A stretch of DNA of 64,000 bases from Epichloe hybrida (Eukaryota > Ascomycota > Sordariomycetes > Hypocreales > Clavicipitaceae): contig JAFEKR010000041.1 in NCBI GenBank assembly GCA_019022495.1, positions 124,001 through 188,000 of the forward strand, read 5' to 3'. Below are positions 46,390 through 59,001 of this stretch, in pieces; position 1 is the stretch's first letter; the number at the start of each line of letters is the position of its first letter. Position numbers and translations under genes: made by a program. Under the pieces are notes generated by a model. It was not told the DNA's origin. It saw nothing but the letters and a program-made list of their open reading frames with translations, and searched no databases.

Positions 46390-49300
46390 CTACTCCATTT
46401 CCAATCCAGCCTGCTTCATCAGACCGTAGAATACACCTTGCTTCTTAAACAGCTCGCCCGGCGTGTCAAACTCGACCACCTCGCCCTTGTCGAGAACAAC
46501 CACGCGGTCGCTGTCAAGAATCGTGTTGAGACGGTGGGCGACTGTGATGATGGTGCGGTTTGCAAAGAGCGGAGAGCGCAATGTTGCTTGGAGCATGGCA
46601 TCAGTTTCAATGTCTACAGCAGCAGTGGCTTCATCCAGAACAAGAATGTTCGAAGGAGTGAGCATGGCACGGGCAAGGGAAACAAGTTGCCGTTGACCTT
46701 GAGACAGATTGGAGCCTAGATGGGGGAGCGTTAGAGGCTGCTTGCAATGGGTAGGGCAGTGTGACGGTGTGCTTTGCATTTCGCGACTTGCCTCCTTCGT
46801 TTATCTTGGCCTCGAGACCGCCATCCATGCCGGCAACTTGCTCTTTAAGGCGCGCGTGATCTGTTCCAACCCCTATTAGTACCTGTCAACTTCGTGGTGC
46901 TAGCTGCTCGAGACACTTACCAAGAACACTCCACAATTCAGTATCGTCGTGGACATGGCCCGGATCAAGATTGTCACGAACTGTGCCTTCAAACAAGGCC
47001 GCATCCTGAGGAATGATGGCCAATCGTCGACGCAGATCCAACAATCCTATGCCCGATGTGTTCACGTCGTCAATTTCGATGCTGCCGGTGGCTGGCTCGA
47101 TCAGGCGGAACAGCGCGAGCGTCAACGACGATTTGCCTGCTCCTGTTCGGCCAACGACACCAATCTTCTCATGGGTCTTGATGTCCAGGTTGATGTTTTT
47201 GAGAACAAGGTCCAGGCCCTCGCGATATCGGGTGCTGTAGTTCTTGAAGTATACCTCACCCTTGGCGGGCCAAGCAACGGGCGGCCGGTGCGCTGCAATG
47301 ATTTCAGGAGCCTCGCTAGGCAGTCTAGCGTACTCGAGAACGCGTTCCACCGAGACAATGTTGGTCTCAACCTCGACAGTTTGGCGGACAATCCAGTTGA
47401 GGGACGTCGTGATCTGAAGAGCGTAAGACATGGCAAGACCAACAGTGCCTTCTCTGAGCCCGCTTCTGTTGGACACAGAGATGATGGCAAGACCAGCCGC
47501 AGCAAGAATGACGACGGCACCGATGAACTCGAGGCGAACGGCCAACCAACGATTGGCGCTGATTGATGGATAGTATGCCCGCAAGTTGGCATCGACACGC
47601 CACTCGTTTTCCAATTCGAATCGCCCCTGCTGGCGAAATGCCCGAATGGTGCCAACACCACCTAGGGATTCTTGGAAATGAGCATAGATGGGACTGCGGC
47701 TGACACTATCCAATCTCTTCAATTCTCGAGATGTGCGGAGGTAGTATCTCTGAATCCAATAGTATGTCAGGGCAAGAGGTACAATCAACGCAACGAAAGC
47801 CGGCGTTGAGAATGAGATGACACCTAGCGTGAAACATGATCGGGCTACGTTGACGAACAACATGTTGAAAACGCGAGCCAAGACCTCGTCGACGCGGTAA
47901 ATATCGCTGGAAAATCTGTTCAAGATGCGCCCCGTCGGCGTGGTGTCGAAGAAGGACATCGGTGATCGGAAGATGGCATTCGCCATGCGCTCATGCAACT
48001 TTCGCGACGCCTCGATGGAGCAGAAGATCCACAAGATCAAGGTCTGCACCACAGTGAGCAAAGACGAACCGATGCCAAAGGCAAAGTAGATGCCAATGTA
48101 TTTGCCAATGTCGTCGTTGGTACCAGTGTCTTCGTTATGTTCAGACCATGACTTGAGCCAGAAAGAACCACCAATACCGGCAGACTGCGCGGCCAAAAGA
48201 GCGAGCATGTAAACAGAGACAGCAACCAGGTTGTTCTCCTTGGCATACTCACCATAAACAGACCACTTGACTTTGCCTTGCTCAGCAAACTCCTTGGCTT
48301 GTTTGGTTCTGGAGTTGCCGGCAAGCTCTTCGTCCGTAAGTTTACCACGAGGGCCCTTGAAACTAGCTGTACTGGCGCGCCGCAGAGTAGTCATGCTGCT
48401 GGATCGAGGCTTTCTGCCCGAAGCTTGACCACCCTTGATGGGTTCCATTTCCGGCACGTCCTCTGCGGCTTCATCAATTTCCTCCTTGTCCTGGCCATTA
48501 CTAGTTTCACCGCCGATGACCGTGGAGGTCTCGCTAGAAGGTGGACTGGAGCTATCCGAGGCATTGTTCGAGTCCTGGCCAGCCGTCTTTAAGAGATCGG
48601 CAACCAGGCCCTTCTTCCCGATGAGCTGATTATATGTACCCTGTTCAGCGACTGATCCATCCTTGAGCATGGTGATGAAGCTGGCCTGGCGAAGAACGGG
48701 GATAGAATTTGTAGCGAGGATCCTTGTCTTCGTAGACAGCAAACCGCGGGGTCCCAGAACGTTATCGATAATGTGGCGACCAACATGAGAGTCTACGGCA
48801 GACAAGACGTCGTCCAGGAGATAAATGTCGGCACGGGCGTACACGGCACGAGCAAGAGCAACGCGAGCCTTCTGTCCACCACTGAGGGAGATGCCTCGCT
48901 CTCCAACAACTGTCTCGTCTCCATCGGGAAGTTGGGCAAAGTCGTCTAGGAGAGCACATGCCTGGACAGTCTTCTCGTAGAACTCGGAGTCGTATCGGTA
49001 ACCGAAAATAATGTTTTCCTTCACGGTTGCGTTCAATATCCATGACTGCTGGGAAGCATATGCAACGGTGCCTCTGACTTCAGCAGAGCCCTTGACCTTC
49101 CAAAGGTCTCCCAGGATGCTTTGAAGGAAAGAAGACTTGCCAGAACCCACACGGCCAACGACACAAGATAGCTCACCCTTGTAAGCAGTGAAGCTGATGT
49201 CCTTGAGGACTTCGTTGGTCTCGTGACGGTTCCATGAAAACGTCGCGTCACGAATAATGACGGTCTCCTCCCCCATCTCTTTGGGAGCTGGCTTAACGGT

Positions 49301-51335
49301 GATGGCTTCCGACTGCAATTCTTCAGCGGTGAGGAAATCGGTCAAGCGGCCAACGGCGACCGAGGCCTCGACGATAGAAGTGATGACCATGGGCAAAATT
49401 GCAAGAGGGAAGGTCAACAAGTTGAAGAGGGCTAGTGCAGGAAAGATGATGTCCGTGGTGAGCGGCTTGTCCTGTGTCAGCACAAAGACGGTGAAAGTAG
49501 AGCAAGAGACGAAGAATGGGGCAGTGTTCCATGTGAAGTTGGCAAAGGCTTGCGTGGCGCCGATCCGCCGCAGGTTCTTAAGCTCTTGTTCATTTCGCAC
49601 ATAGTTGAGCTTGTTCATGAATGCAGCACCCCAAGCATAAAGCTTAATACTCTTCATGTTGGTGATGATTTCGTTGATGAGCCTGCTTCTGGCATCCTTG
49701 TTCTTCATCTGGTCCTTTTGCAAGTTCTTCATTATTCTCGCAACCCATCCCTGGGCTGGCATCATGATGACCATGACAACTATGCCAGCCATCATGGACC
49801 ATCCAAGCAAGCTGTAGAGGGAAACCATGCAGATTATAATCTGGAAAGGCGCAGACCAGGCTTGTTGCAAGAACTGAGTCAAGTCTTGGAGACGCTGTGC
49901 ATCCACGGCCATGTAATTGACGATGTCGCCAGTCGTTTTCGCAGAACGGCCCTCATTCGACAGTCTCAACGACTTGCGATAGATCGTGGAGCCAAGACCG
50001 CCCTTGATTCGCATACCCGTCTCAAACGACATTTGAAAGTATTGGTGCTGTCAGCACAGTGTTAGTGCCACGAAGCTTGATGTTTTTTGTACTGTGTCGG
50101 GGTTAAGAGGTTACATACCACCATGGTAGTTTGGAACACAGCGCAGGCGAACATGGCCAGAGCAATAGCAGCACCTTGGATGACAGGCTGAGGCTCATCG
50201 GGGGTGACGGAGTAGGACTTGACCCAGTTCAGCAGCAGTCGCAGTAGCTGGGGCTGGATATACTGGGCAACGTCGTTGCCGATTTTGAAGAAAGCCGCGA
50301 CTGCGTACGGACCCCCGTAAGCACGAAACAAGGCCAGCCATAAAGAGGGCGACTTTGGGCGATGCTTGAGCTCGTGCGACCAAGCTTTCTCGAAAGATGC
50401 GCCGGTGGTCTTGGTCTGGTCGGATTTGGCCAGGCCCCACAAGTCACTTTCCGTCAAGAAAATCTTGTAGCCGTACTGCATCATGGGCGTCATCCAGGAA
50501 AACGTCAGGCGAGAGAAAACGGTGGCATATTCCACTGGGCACTCCTCGTCCTCCGATATGGCCTCGTATCCACTGGGAACATGTTGGCGCGGCCAAAGCC
50601 ACTCGACCATAAACTCGACAATAGAAGCGCCATATCCGATGCAGAATGTGACGAAGTATGGTAGATTGGCGTCGTATATTTGCTGTGAAATCAAAGAACG
50701 AAGCTTAATGGTGAGTGAAATAATCAACAGCAGCCAGTAGAACAGGACAAGGCCGTTGGCGTGTCGAAGGCGCCAGTGCTCTATCCATTGGATTGAGAAA
50801 ACGACAACCATGGAGAGGATTGTCAAAAACGTTGTCAATACACGGAAATCGCCGTACCAAATGACTGGCATGCCATGGATTTGAATGACGAGCTGCGCAG
50901 CAAAATCGGCGATAAGGAAAGCGAGAGTGGACTAAAGACGACGACGAATGTTAGCCACTTGGTGCATCATTTGGATGATCGTGGGACAATGCTATAAATA
51001 TCGGAGCAAGGCGACATTCTCACCTGCTTGGTCCAAAAATGAGCGTTCTTGGTAATGCCATGCTCCAAGGGCTTCTTCTTGCTCAGCAACCACCAGATGG
51101 CTACAGGCCCGAGGGTGAGGGCATACACGGAGACGGTAGCTAGCCAGACATCGATGAAGCACGGAGTGAAGTCATATCTGTATTTGCTAATTGGACCCCA
51201 GCCCTCTCCGTTGCCACAGAGAGGCTGTTCGAATTCGGAGACTGAAAAGTAGTTGCTGCCGAGCTGCTCCAACGGCCGGAAGCCGGTCAAGGAGCCGGTG
51301 CGCAGGAGAACCTGCTGCTCGCCGTAAGGATCCAT
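46390..51335 (-). CDS. ABCC-type vacuolar glutathione-conjugate / metal transporter, Ycf1-like
   Basis: Five exons (51335-51024, 50931-50119, 50047-46921, 46860-46792, 46715-46390) encode 1548 aa, close to yeast Ycf1 (1515). The order is TMD0, TMD1, NBD1, TMD2, NBD2. NBD1 (around residue 675) has Walker A GRVGSGKSS, signature LSGGQKARV and Walker B IYLLDDVLSAVD, where the second Asp replaces the catalytic Glu, as is normal for ABCC. NBD2 has GRTGAGKSS, LSQGQRQL and ILVLDEATAAVD with the Glu intact. A Ser/acidic linker with RRAS-like sites lies between NBD1 and TMD2, reminiscent of the phospho-regulated R region. Introns: 92, 71, 60 and 76 bp. The last has a GC donor (GCAAGT) and splits the linker just before the NBD2 signature. 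Likely vacuolar; substrate range is by homology only. Confidence 0.94.
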
Positions 51336-52198
51336 GATGATCTGTGTCGCGAGAAAGGTCGAATTTGTATTGCGTTGCAGGTGTCACCGCATGCTCAGGC
51401 CATCCGGGACCGGATCGGGTCGTCGGCAAGGAGGATGTCGTCAAGATGAGAAAGCCGTGGTCGGCGTGGGCGAGGCTCGATGAGCAGACTATGGGTCCGA
51501 TGGAAAAGTGACGTCGAGGGCGAGCAACATCCGGCTATTTGGCCCGCAAGGAGACTATTTGCTGCACCGGAGAGATGCAAGCGATAGCGTGAAAGGGAAT
51601 GCAGCAAGGTCAAGGTCAGATGGCCACAGCGTGTGCCCGGGTGAGAAGGGAAGAAAAGTTACACTCGAATCCAATGACGAATTACAAATTTCACCGGATT
51701 TGTTAGCGCAGGCGCTAGTTTTGCTTCCAGCCACATCCATCTGCAGCCAGCCAGCCAGCCAGCGGGTCAGCTTAGCTATTGACCCCACTTGGTGCTGCCT
51801 GTTTTTCCGAGCTGCAGGCGCTGCAGGTCATGGCAACAGGACTTGCGGAGCGCTGAAGAATATCCGCGTCAGGCTCCCTTGCCTGCCGTCCTAAACAGAA
51901 CTAGTGCATAACCATCGCGATTGTCCAGCAACGAAACCGACCGAGACACAAACGCATCACTGCAATTGGACAAGCTTGCTATGTATCATCAGCTATGGGC
52001 ACACAACGTCCATTTCACACATCGTATTGTCGTTGAAATTCGACATACTTGGCAATATGCAAATGCCGCCAGTCCGTGGCATCGATCGCGCGTGTGGTTT
52101 CCCCTTCTCCAGCACCTCCTCTACAACATGACGACCAAGCCTAACGCTCTGGGATAAGAAAATAAATACATTTCTCCACTCACTCCTATCTAGTACTT
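51336..52198. other. Intergenic between YCF1-like and DUF1749 genes
   Basis: This holds the promoter of the ABC transporter and the 3' flank of the DUF1749 gene. A CAGC repeat (CAGCCAGCCAGCCAGC) lies at about 51742-51760. No gene is seen. Confidence 0.55.
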
Positions 52199-53243
52199 CT
52201 ATATAGTTTGTAGAAACTCAACGACTCGCTGGCCCAACCACTCCCGGGCGCTCTCCTCCAAAACTTGATGACTGGCCTCAGGGATGAGGCCTGACAAAGG
52301 ACTCACCATCGGATTCGCTCTCTGGAAACGCTGGTTCTCCTTGGCTTGGTCGACAAACTCGGGCACATGCTCGTCGTTGGAAGAGTGGAGGGCAAGCACA
52401 GGTTTGTTGAAGCGACTCCAATACCTGCGCACCGCCTCATCGTCCAAGTCCGATGAGAAGTAATCATCGTCTCCGCTACAACAAGGGTCAGTCCAGTCAG
52501 AACAGAATTTCCCAACGGGCAGCGGGATCAATAGCATTACTCGTCAAGAGGAACCGTGACGCACTTACTCTTTGGCAACGAGAGATTTGAACCTGTAAGC
52601 GGTCATGGGTGCTCCGAGGTCTTGTGGCACCTTGTCTCTCGGAAGGCAGTCGTGAGCCCTTCCCTCTGCGATCCACTGATAGGCTAGGTCCAGACTGTCT
52701 TGATGACTGGGGAATATGTCATGCATGCTTTCTCTGTCGGAAATTGGGCCTTGTACAATGAAACCATCCACAGGAGGATTGCTGTGTTTGTCATAATCAG
52801 CATACTCGATACAGTCCTGTTTTCCTTTGAGTCAGCAACACTTTTATAGAGACAGTCATGCCTGTTGAGCTTACCTGGCAGCCTGTAGAGTGTCCAAAAA
52901 GGACAATCTTCTCCTTGCCCAATCTTCTCAGGTACTTGACCAGCGCGGCAATATCATCGACGTCCTTGTTCAAGCTAGACGTCCCGAACCCGGTGAACGC
53001 GCTTCGCAGTCGAATTTCAAAGATGGAATAGGCGAGCTCTTTGCCAGTGGTTTCCAAGTGTCTGGCAACAGTGCGGATATATGGTACTGTGTGAGGGCCG
53101 TCACCCAAGCCGCCAATGAATAGGACGGCATTCCTGGATTTCCTGGATGCGGCATTGGTCCCGAGCTCATACGCACAGGCGCCTGCGGTAGGTGATTCAT
53201 AAGGGTGCACCGTGACGGTAAAGGGTGTGGTGGACGCCGCCAT
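52199..53243 (-). CDS. DUF1749 alpha/beta hydrolase (UPF0613; SidJ-like esterase family)
   Basis: Three exons (53243-52875, 52816-52569, 52475-52199) encode 297 aa; introns are 58 bp (GTAAGC...AACAG) and 93 bp (GTAAGT...TTGTAG). Visible fold elements: AVLFIGGLGDG after strand 3, the nucleophile elbow GHSTGCQD (Ser), and an SHQVLEE stretch near the C-terminus with the likely catalytic His. A DEHVPEF loop before it may hold the acid. The family includes Aspergillus SidJ, which hydrolyses the siderophore fusarinine C. No siderophore gene is nearby, so the substrate here is open. The gene is divergent from TTI1, with about 390 bp between starts. Confidence 0.87.
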
Positions 53244-53629
53244 GATGGTGCTGAATTCAGAATAATAGCCCAGAAAAGGTCTGTCTGCTGAAATGGAAAA
53301 GTTGTGTTTTCTGTGCGAGTCGGCGGAAGCTCAAGGAGCCAACGAGCGCAAGTCATTCTTCACTTTTGAAGTAGCTAGTAGGTGTGCCAATCGCAGAAGT
53401 GCTCATGTTGTTATTTAAAGTCTCGCAGACTAGCTAGTAGGATGTGCACAATTGAGGGTTTGTGGTCTTGAGGCCATGTATGCAGTGAGCGGTTACAGTG
53501 TATCGGCCAGTCCACACTGTGACCCCCCATTGCCGTTGCATGAACAGCAACCGATCCGCTTCCTTCCTGAGTCCTCAACAAGTCCTGTGTCACGATGATC
53601 AGATCTCTTGGACATCGCTCGCCAGGGCA

Positions 53630-56600
53630 ATGGAAAAGCAACAGGCGGGTTCGGAGCGCAACGACTTGTTCCAACAGGTAGGCCACCTCCGTACTTGCTT
53701 TCTCTCCTTGTCCATTCAGAAATCGCACTTACCAACTCCGACAAGTTGAAACCATGCTGCGTTAAAATCAGCCAGTTGGCCATCCGGGACGACGGAGGCC
53801 CTGCCGCCCTTGGCGAGCTTCGGGACCTTACAAACCAAACATTGGACATTCTCAACAACCAGATTCAGAAGAACCCGGTGGCGTTGGATGAAAAGTTGGC
53901 CGAATATGTCTTCTTCCCGCTGTGTCATGTATTCCGTCAAATGGACCAGTATCCTGCGCGGCTTACTGAGAACTGTATCAAATGCCTCGAGGTCCTCATT
54001 CATCACGGTTGGAAGTCCAACATCTCCGCAAAGCTGGTGCAGCAAATCTTCAGCTTGCTTGTATTCATCATCGACGGAGTGCCCGCATCCGATAAGAACG
54101 GCCGCCATGTTCCCGAAGAGTTGCAACTCGAAGCATTTCGCGCTCTGTCGTCTCTTCTCACGACAGCGAGTCCATCAGCCAGCGCAACGTCAGGGCTGAC
54201 GGAAGAGGAGTCAATGCCCGCGCTGGGTCATGGAATCACAGTCATGCTCGATGGCGCTTCTGCTGGCGTCAGTCCCCAAATACAGGCCGAAGCACTCAAT
54301 GCACTCCAACAACTGTACACTGCTCTTCGCGACCAGGCTGCGTTGGCAAATTTTCTCCCCGGAACCATCTCTTCCATGACCAAGATTTCATCTTGCCCGA
54401 CTCGTCATAAAACGGCAGTATTGACGAAAAGTTTGAACGTCGTGCAAGCTGTGCTGACCAAGGTGCTCGGAGATGTGAGGACGGCATCTATCCTCCCAAA
54501 GCCCGACGGCGGTGAGCAAGAGCTAGGAACCAACGACTCTGGCCAGGGGAAAGTCTTGACAACGGCATGGCTGAAAGCCACGTCTGCCCAGGTCAAGTCT
54601 GCACTGTCAAACATGATGAGATTGCGGGTTCATGATTCACAAAACGTTCGCGATGCAGTAGAGAGGCTGTGCATCTCACTTTTGGATGAGTGCCACAACT
54701 CTCTGTCCAACTGTACCACACTCTTGGTCGAGACTGCAATTGTCTTGGATCATGGCAGCAACGGAATGGACATGAAAACAGTAGCGACGCAGACCAACTT
54801 GCGCCATCTGGCGAGCATCTACCCCGAACTTTGCGACACAGTCAAAATTGCCGTGCATAGCTGGATGTCGAGCCTCCCACGTATGATGCAGTCTGGCGAC
54901 GAGGATGTGAAGAATACTGCTGTACATAATCTCCTCAAGGGCATGGAATTGATGCAGCATCTCGCTATTGAATCAACCACCCTGGAAGAGTCCCTGGGCA
55001 ACGCTCTACGTGACAGCATTGTTTCGCTCATGCAGTCTTCCAAAGAACCACAGTCAACATCACATCTGCAGCTGCTCGACGGCTCTCAACATAGCCAAGA
55101 CCTATCGTTGAAGCAAACTTTTGCGCCAGTCATTTTGGCCAGCGAAAGCCAACGATTGCTGAGACACGAAGTCATAGGTCTAATCAGCCGCCTTGGCCCA
55201 TCGTCTTTGACGGCGTCCCTCGCCACCAGCATGATGGAACATGCGCGCGAGTCACAGTCAACCGACCAGATTGCGTCTCTCTGGCTATGTCACGAGCTGA
55301 TCAAAGCAGTCAAAACATCCAATGCCGATGCGGGCACCTTTTTGGACTTGTCCACGTTGGCAGACTGGTCCGATGACGTCCAACTCGTCTCTGAAGATCT
55401 TTACTCTTACTCGGTGCAGGTCCTCGAGTCCCGCGTAGACTCAGACCCGGCAGACTACAAGTTGGAGGCGATTGCGTTGGAGGTGGTAGCTGATTCTGCC
55501 AAGAGTCGAGGCATGTCGTTCAGACCTCACCTCGTCGACACTTTATTCCCGGTCGTCACGTTCCTAGGATCCGACAACCAGCTCCTCCAACAGCATGCCG
55601 TTGCCGCATTGAACAGCATAGCCCTATCATGCGGCTACTCGAGCGTGTCAGACTTGATCATCGACAACGTGGACTACATGGTCAACTCGGTCTCGCTGAG
55701 ACTCAACTCGCTCGACGTGTCACCCGCCTCAATGCAAGTTCTCATGATGATGATACGACTCTCTGGTCCAGGATTAATACCATACCTCAACGACGTCGTC
55801 GAGTCCATCTTTGCCGCGCTAGAAAACTACCACGGCTACACGCTGCTAGCCGAGAACCTCTTTTCCGTCCTCAAAGAAATCGTCGACCAAGCATCCCGAC
55901 ACGACAAGCGCTTGCTGACAAGCGCAGAACAAACCATGCACAACCACAAGAAAAAGCGCGAACCAGTCCTGGATCTAGATGACCTCATGGAGGAGCTGCA
56001 ACGCAAAGAAGCCAGACGACTTCGAGACGAAGCCGAAGAAGCATTATTTGCCAAAACCAAAGGCCATCCCGCAAAGCCCTGGAAAGCCGAAGAATCTTCA
56101 CTGGAAGAGGAGGACGAGCACCAACAGCCACCTCCCGAGCCAGAAAAGGCCCCCAACTCGCCAACATACCAGCTTCTTCTCCGGATCGCATCCCTAACCC
56201 AGCATTATCTCACATCACCGACGCCAGAACTGCGAAGATCACTACTGGAGCTCCTGGCAACAGCATCATGCATCCTCGGCGGCGACGAAGACAATTTCTT
56301 ACCCCTCGTCAATGCAATCTGGCCCGTTGTAATCGAGCGCCTGCGTGATCCCGAACCCTTCGTCAACATCGAGGCATGCCGCGCCCTCTCTGGGCTTTGC
56401 CAGGCGGCAGGAGACTTTCTCAGTTCGCGGTTCCGAACAGAATGGCCCGACTGGCTGCGAGATTGGTGCTTCAAGATAAAGAAACAGGCCGAGAACGGTC
56501 AACGATACGCCCCGCGAGCGAAAAAGGGCGCCCTCCCGACGCAAACCAAGGGCATCATGATACCCATTCGATCGGGTGACGGGCTCGGCATGACAGGCAA

Positions 56601-56904
56601 AGTGGTGGAAGCAAGGGATTATCATTCTGGGGCAGGAGGTCTAGGCCAGCACGCCTCGCCAGTGAAGACGTGGGAGGCGGTAGTGAAGCTCCTCACGGCC
56701 GTGGTATCCCACGTCCGCGTGGACGCCATCATGTTCGACGACATTGTAGAGCTCCTCGCCGACGTGCTGGAGAAGAACGACGAGGTCCGCGAAGCGCTCG
56801 AGGTTATCAATGCCGACGCAGTCTGGCTCGCGAGATATGAGAGGGGGAGAGTGGAAGTGCTTCCCACGCCGGTCATGGAGGGTGCGAAATTTGTAGACAT
56901 GTAG
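53630..56904 (+). CDS. TELO2-interacting protein 1 (Tti1), HEAT-repeat protein
   Basis: Two exons (53630-53677, 53746-56904) encode 1068 aa, typical for fungal Tti1. Exon 1 gives 16 residues ending NDLFQQ, joined to LKPCCVKISQLA through a 68-bp intron with donor GTAGGC and an AAG acceptor; this is the only in-frame join and matches the usual Tti1 start. The body is alpha-helical HEAT-type repeat sequence. The C-terminal region with VDYMVNSVSLRLNSLDVS, ASMQVLMMMIRLSG and LIPYLNDVV is characteristic. A charged segment (KKKREPVLDLDDLMEELQRK) precedes a Glu/Pro-rich linker and the final repeats. Tti1 works with Tel2 and Tti2 in the TTT complex that matures PIKK kinases (TOR, ATM, ATR relatives) with Hsp90. 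Confidence 0.92.
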
Positions 56905-57064
56905 GTCTGTCTGTTGGACGCAACAATTACGCAACGATTTCTGCTACACGGCCACACCTTCATTTTTTTTTTTCCAATACAAGGTCAACCCCTCTTCATT
57001 CACCCCTTTACCAAAAAAAAAGCAATCACCTCGCCTATGAACATCAACCCCCCCCCCGAAGAAC

Positions 57065-58475
57065 CTAGATCTTTGCAATCCCCGTCAGATACCCCTCCAC
57101 CACGGCCGTCATCAACCTATTCGCAATAGCCTGCGGCGGCGGCACCCTCAGATTCCCCTCGATGTACTCCTTTGGCGCGGGCTCCGTCATGGCGCCCGTC
57201 GTCTGGGCCAGCGCGGTCCTCACCTCCTCGACGGTAAACCAGGTTGCGCTCTCCAGCTCCCCGTCGTTCAGATGGATCGTCTCCCCATCCCCGGGCAACG
57301 CCTCGGCAACGGCGCCAATCATCAGGCTGGACGGGTACGGCCACGGCTGCGTCGAATGCACCACCACCCTGCCCACCCGCACGCCGGCCTCCTCCCAGAC
57401 CTCGCGCCGCACAGCCTCCTCGACCGACTCCCCCGGCTCAAGGAAGCCGGCGAGGTTGCTGTGCCAGTGCGGCGGCCACCGCGACTGCCTCCCCAGCAGC
57501 ATGCGCTTGCCGTCGGACGAGACGATGGCCGCAATCACGGTGGGATCCGTCCGCGGGAAGCACGTGTTGGACACGCCATGGCGGGTAGGACAATCCGGCA
57601 ACACAACGGGAACGGGCGTGTCGGAGGGGGCGGCATCAGCATCAGCATCCTTGAGGTCCGTAGGCGGACACGCGCTTGTAGCCCGCTTCAACCGAGAGAT
57701 TGGCACGGCCGCAGCCCGCGCAGAACCGGTTGCGCGTGTTCCAGTCTATCACGGAGCGGGCTTGCGCAAACATGGCGGCTAAGTTGAAATCATGCGTCAG
57801 TCATCGCAGCCTTGCTTGCCATGTGTAAAAAAAAAAAAAAACACACATTTACACACCATGCTCAGAATGCAATGTCAAACTCCTCGTGTCCAAAGCCACC
57901 CACTTGTTCTTCTCCCCCTGACTCTTCACCCACGCCTCCCTCTCCCTCCCCCCCCTTCCCCTCGAGACATCTATCGCAAAGTACGGCCGCCCCCGGACCT
58001 CGCCGTGCCCCGAGCTCTCCCACACCATGTCGCCGCCGGCATCGCCGCCGCCGTCACCGTCGTCGTGTCCCGCGCCGGCCGCGATGCCCAGAAACACAAC
58101 CTCCACCTCGGCGGCCACCCTTGAGGAATCAAACGCCCTGACGCGCTCCTCGTCGCTCCCGCGAGCCGCGGGGCTCGCCCCCAGAACGCCCTCGACCTCG
58201 CTGTACCTCAGCAGCGCGAGCCTCTTGCCGTCCTGGTCCGCCACGAGCGGCCTCAGGTCGTCCAGCACCATGAAGCGCGCGTGCGGGCTCGTCGCCGCCT
58301 TTCCGAGGAACCCTGCGTCGGAGCGCAGGAACGAGTACCGGTTGAGGCGGCTGCCGGCAAAGTAGTTTGTGACTTCCTTGCCGAAGCGTCGCGTGAGCAT
58401 CGAGGCGTCGTTGGTGTCGTTGGTGTCGTTGGTGAGAGCGGGGTGCTCTGCCATCAGAGGAGGGGTGCATGTCAT
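57065..58475 (-). CDS. NADH pyrophosphatase (Npy1/NUDT12-like Nudix hydrolase), apparently frameshifted
   Basis: Two exons (58475-57857, 57778-57065) with a 78-bp intron (GTGTGT...CTTAG). The N-terminal Nudix-like domain is followed by SVIDWNTRNRFCAGCGR, the start of a zinc ribbon, reading on to GYKRV. Then the frame is lost: CPPTDLKDAD and everything downstream, including the Nudix box GFLEPGESVEEAVRREVWEE and the NADH-diphosphatase signature STQPWPYPSS, lie in another phase. The join is in GCGCGTGTCCG (about 57667-57680). Total coding length is one base over a multiple of three. A two-base loss from a GTGTGT, or a one-base gain, would explain it; no intron fits. Npy1 enzymes cleave NAD(H) to NMN(H) and AMP. 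Two possible starts (58475, 58454). This is either a pseudogene, a sequencing error or, least likely, recoding. Confidence 0.85.
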
Positions 58476-59001
58476 GGGGGCAATTATGTGATCCGTATGA
58501 ACGGGCGGTTGAGGAGAGGAAAAGTCGCCGGGGAATCAGGATGCTGCGGGCGTAATATAAAGGTGGGCTTGCGTGCGGCGTGCGGCGTGCGGAAACGATG
58601 AGTAATTGATTGCTTTTGGTGTCTTTCGTGATGGTCGTGTCTTGGGGGTTGTCTTGGGGGTGTCTTGGGGGTGTCTCGGCCGGCTCGGCTGGCTGCTAGC
58701 CCGCCTGTGGAACCTCCCGCCGTTGACCTCAGATCGCATTCATGTCAACTCTAGCAAGTCACTTTCACGACTTCATAAAGACATTGTGACCGAGAACGAC
58801 GAGCTAATTAGGTGCCAGGCTTAAAATATAATGCTGCAAACAATGATGCCGTTTCTACCAATGCTATATAAGAGCTGCTCTTTCCTAGCACTGACTGGCT
58901 GGTCCCCCCCCGCCCTTCGTCTTTCGACTAATCTTCACATCTGGAGCCCAACCATGGTGGACGGCTCAAGTGGAGGCGCAATTGGCTACTGTTTGGTCAA
59001 T
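58476..59001. other. Intergenic between NPY1-like and membrane-protein genes
   Basis: The NPY1-like promoter lies at the left, with GCGTGCGGC repeats and CTTGGGGGTGT repeats (about 58643-58675). No gene is seen. Confidence 0.5.

Noticed and set aside
57162..57782. Long plus-strand frames opposite the Nudix gene
   Set aside because: High GC shadow of the minus-strand NPY1-like exon.
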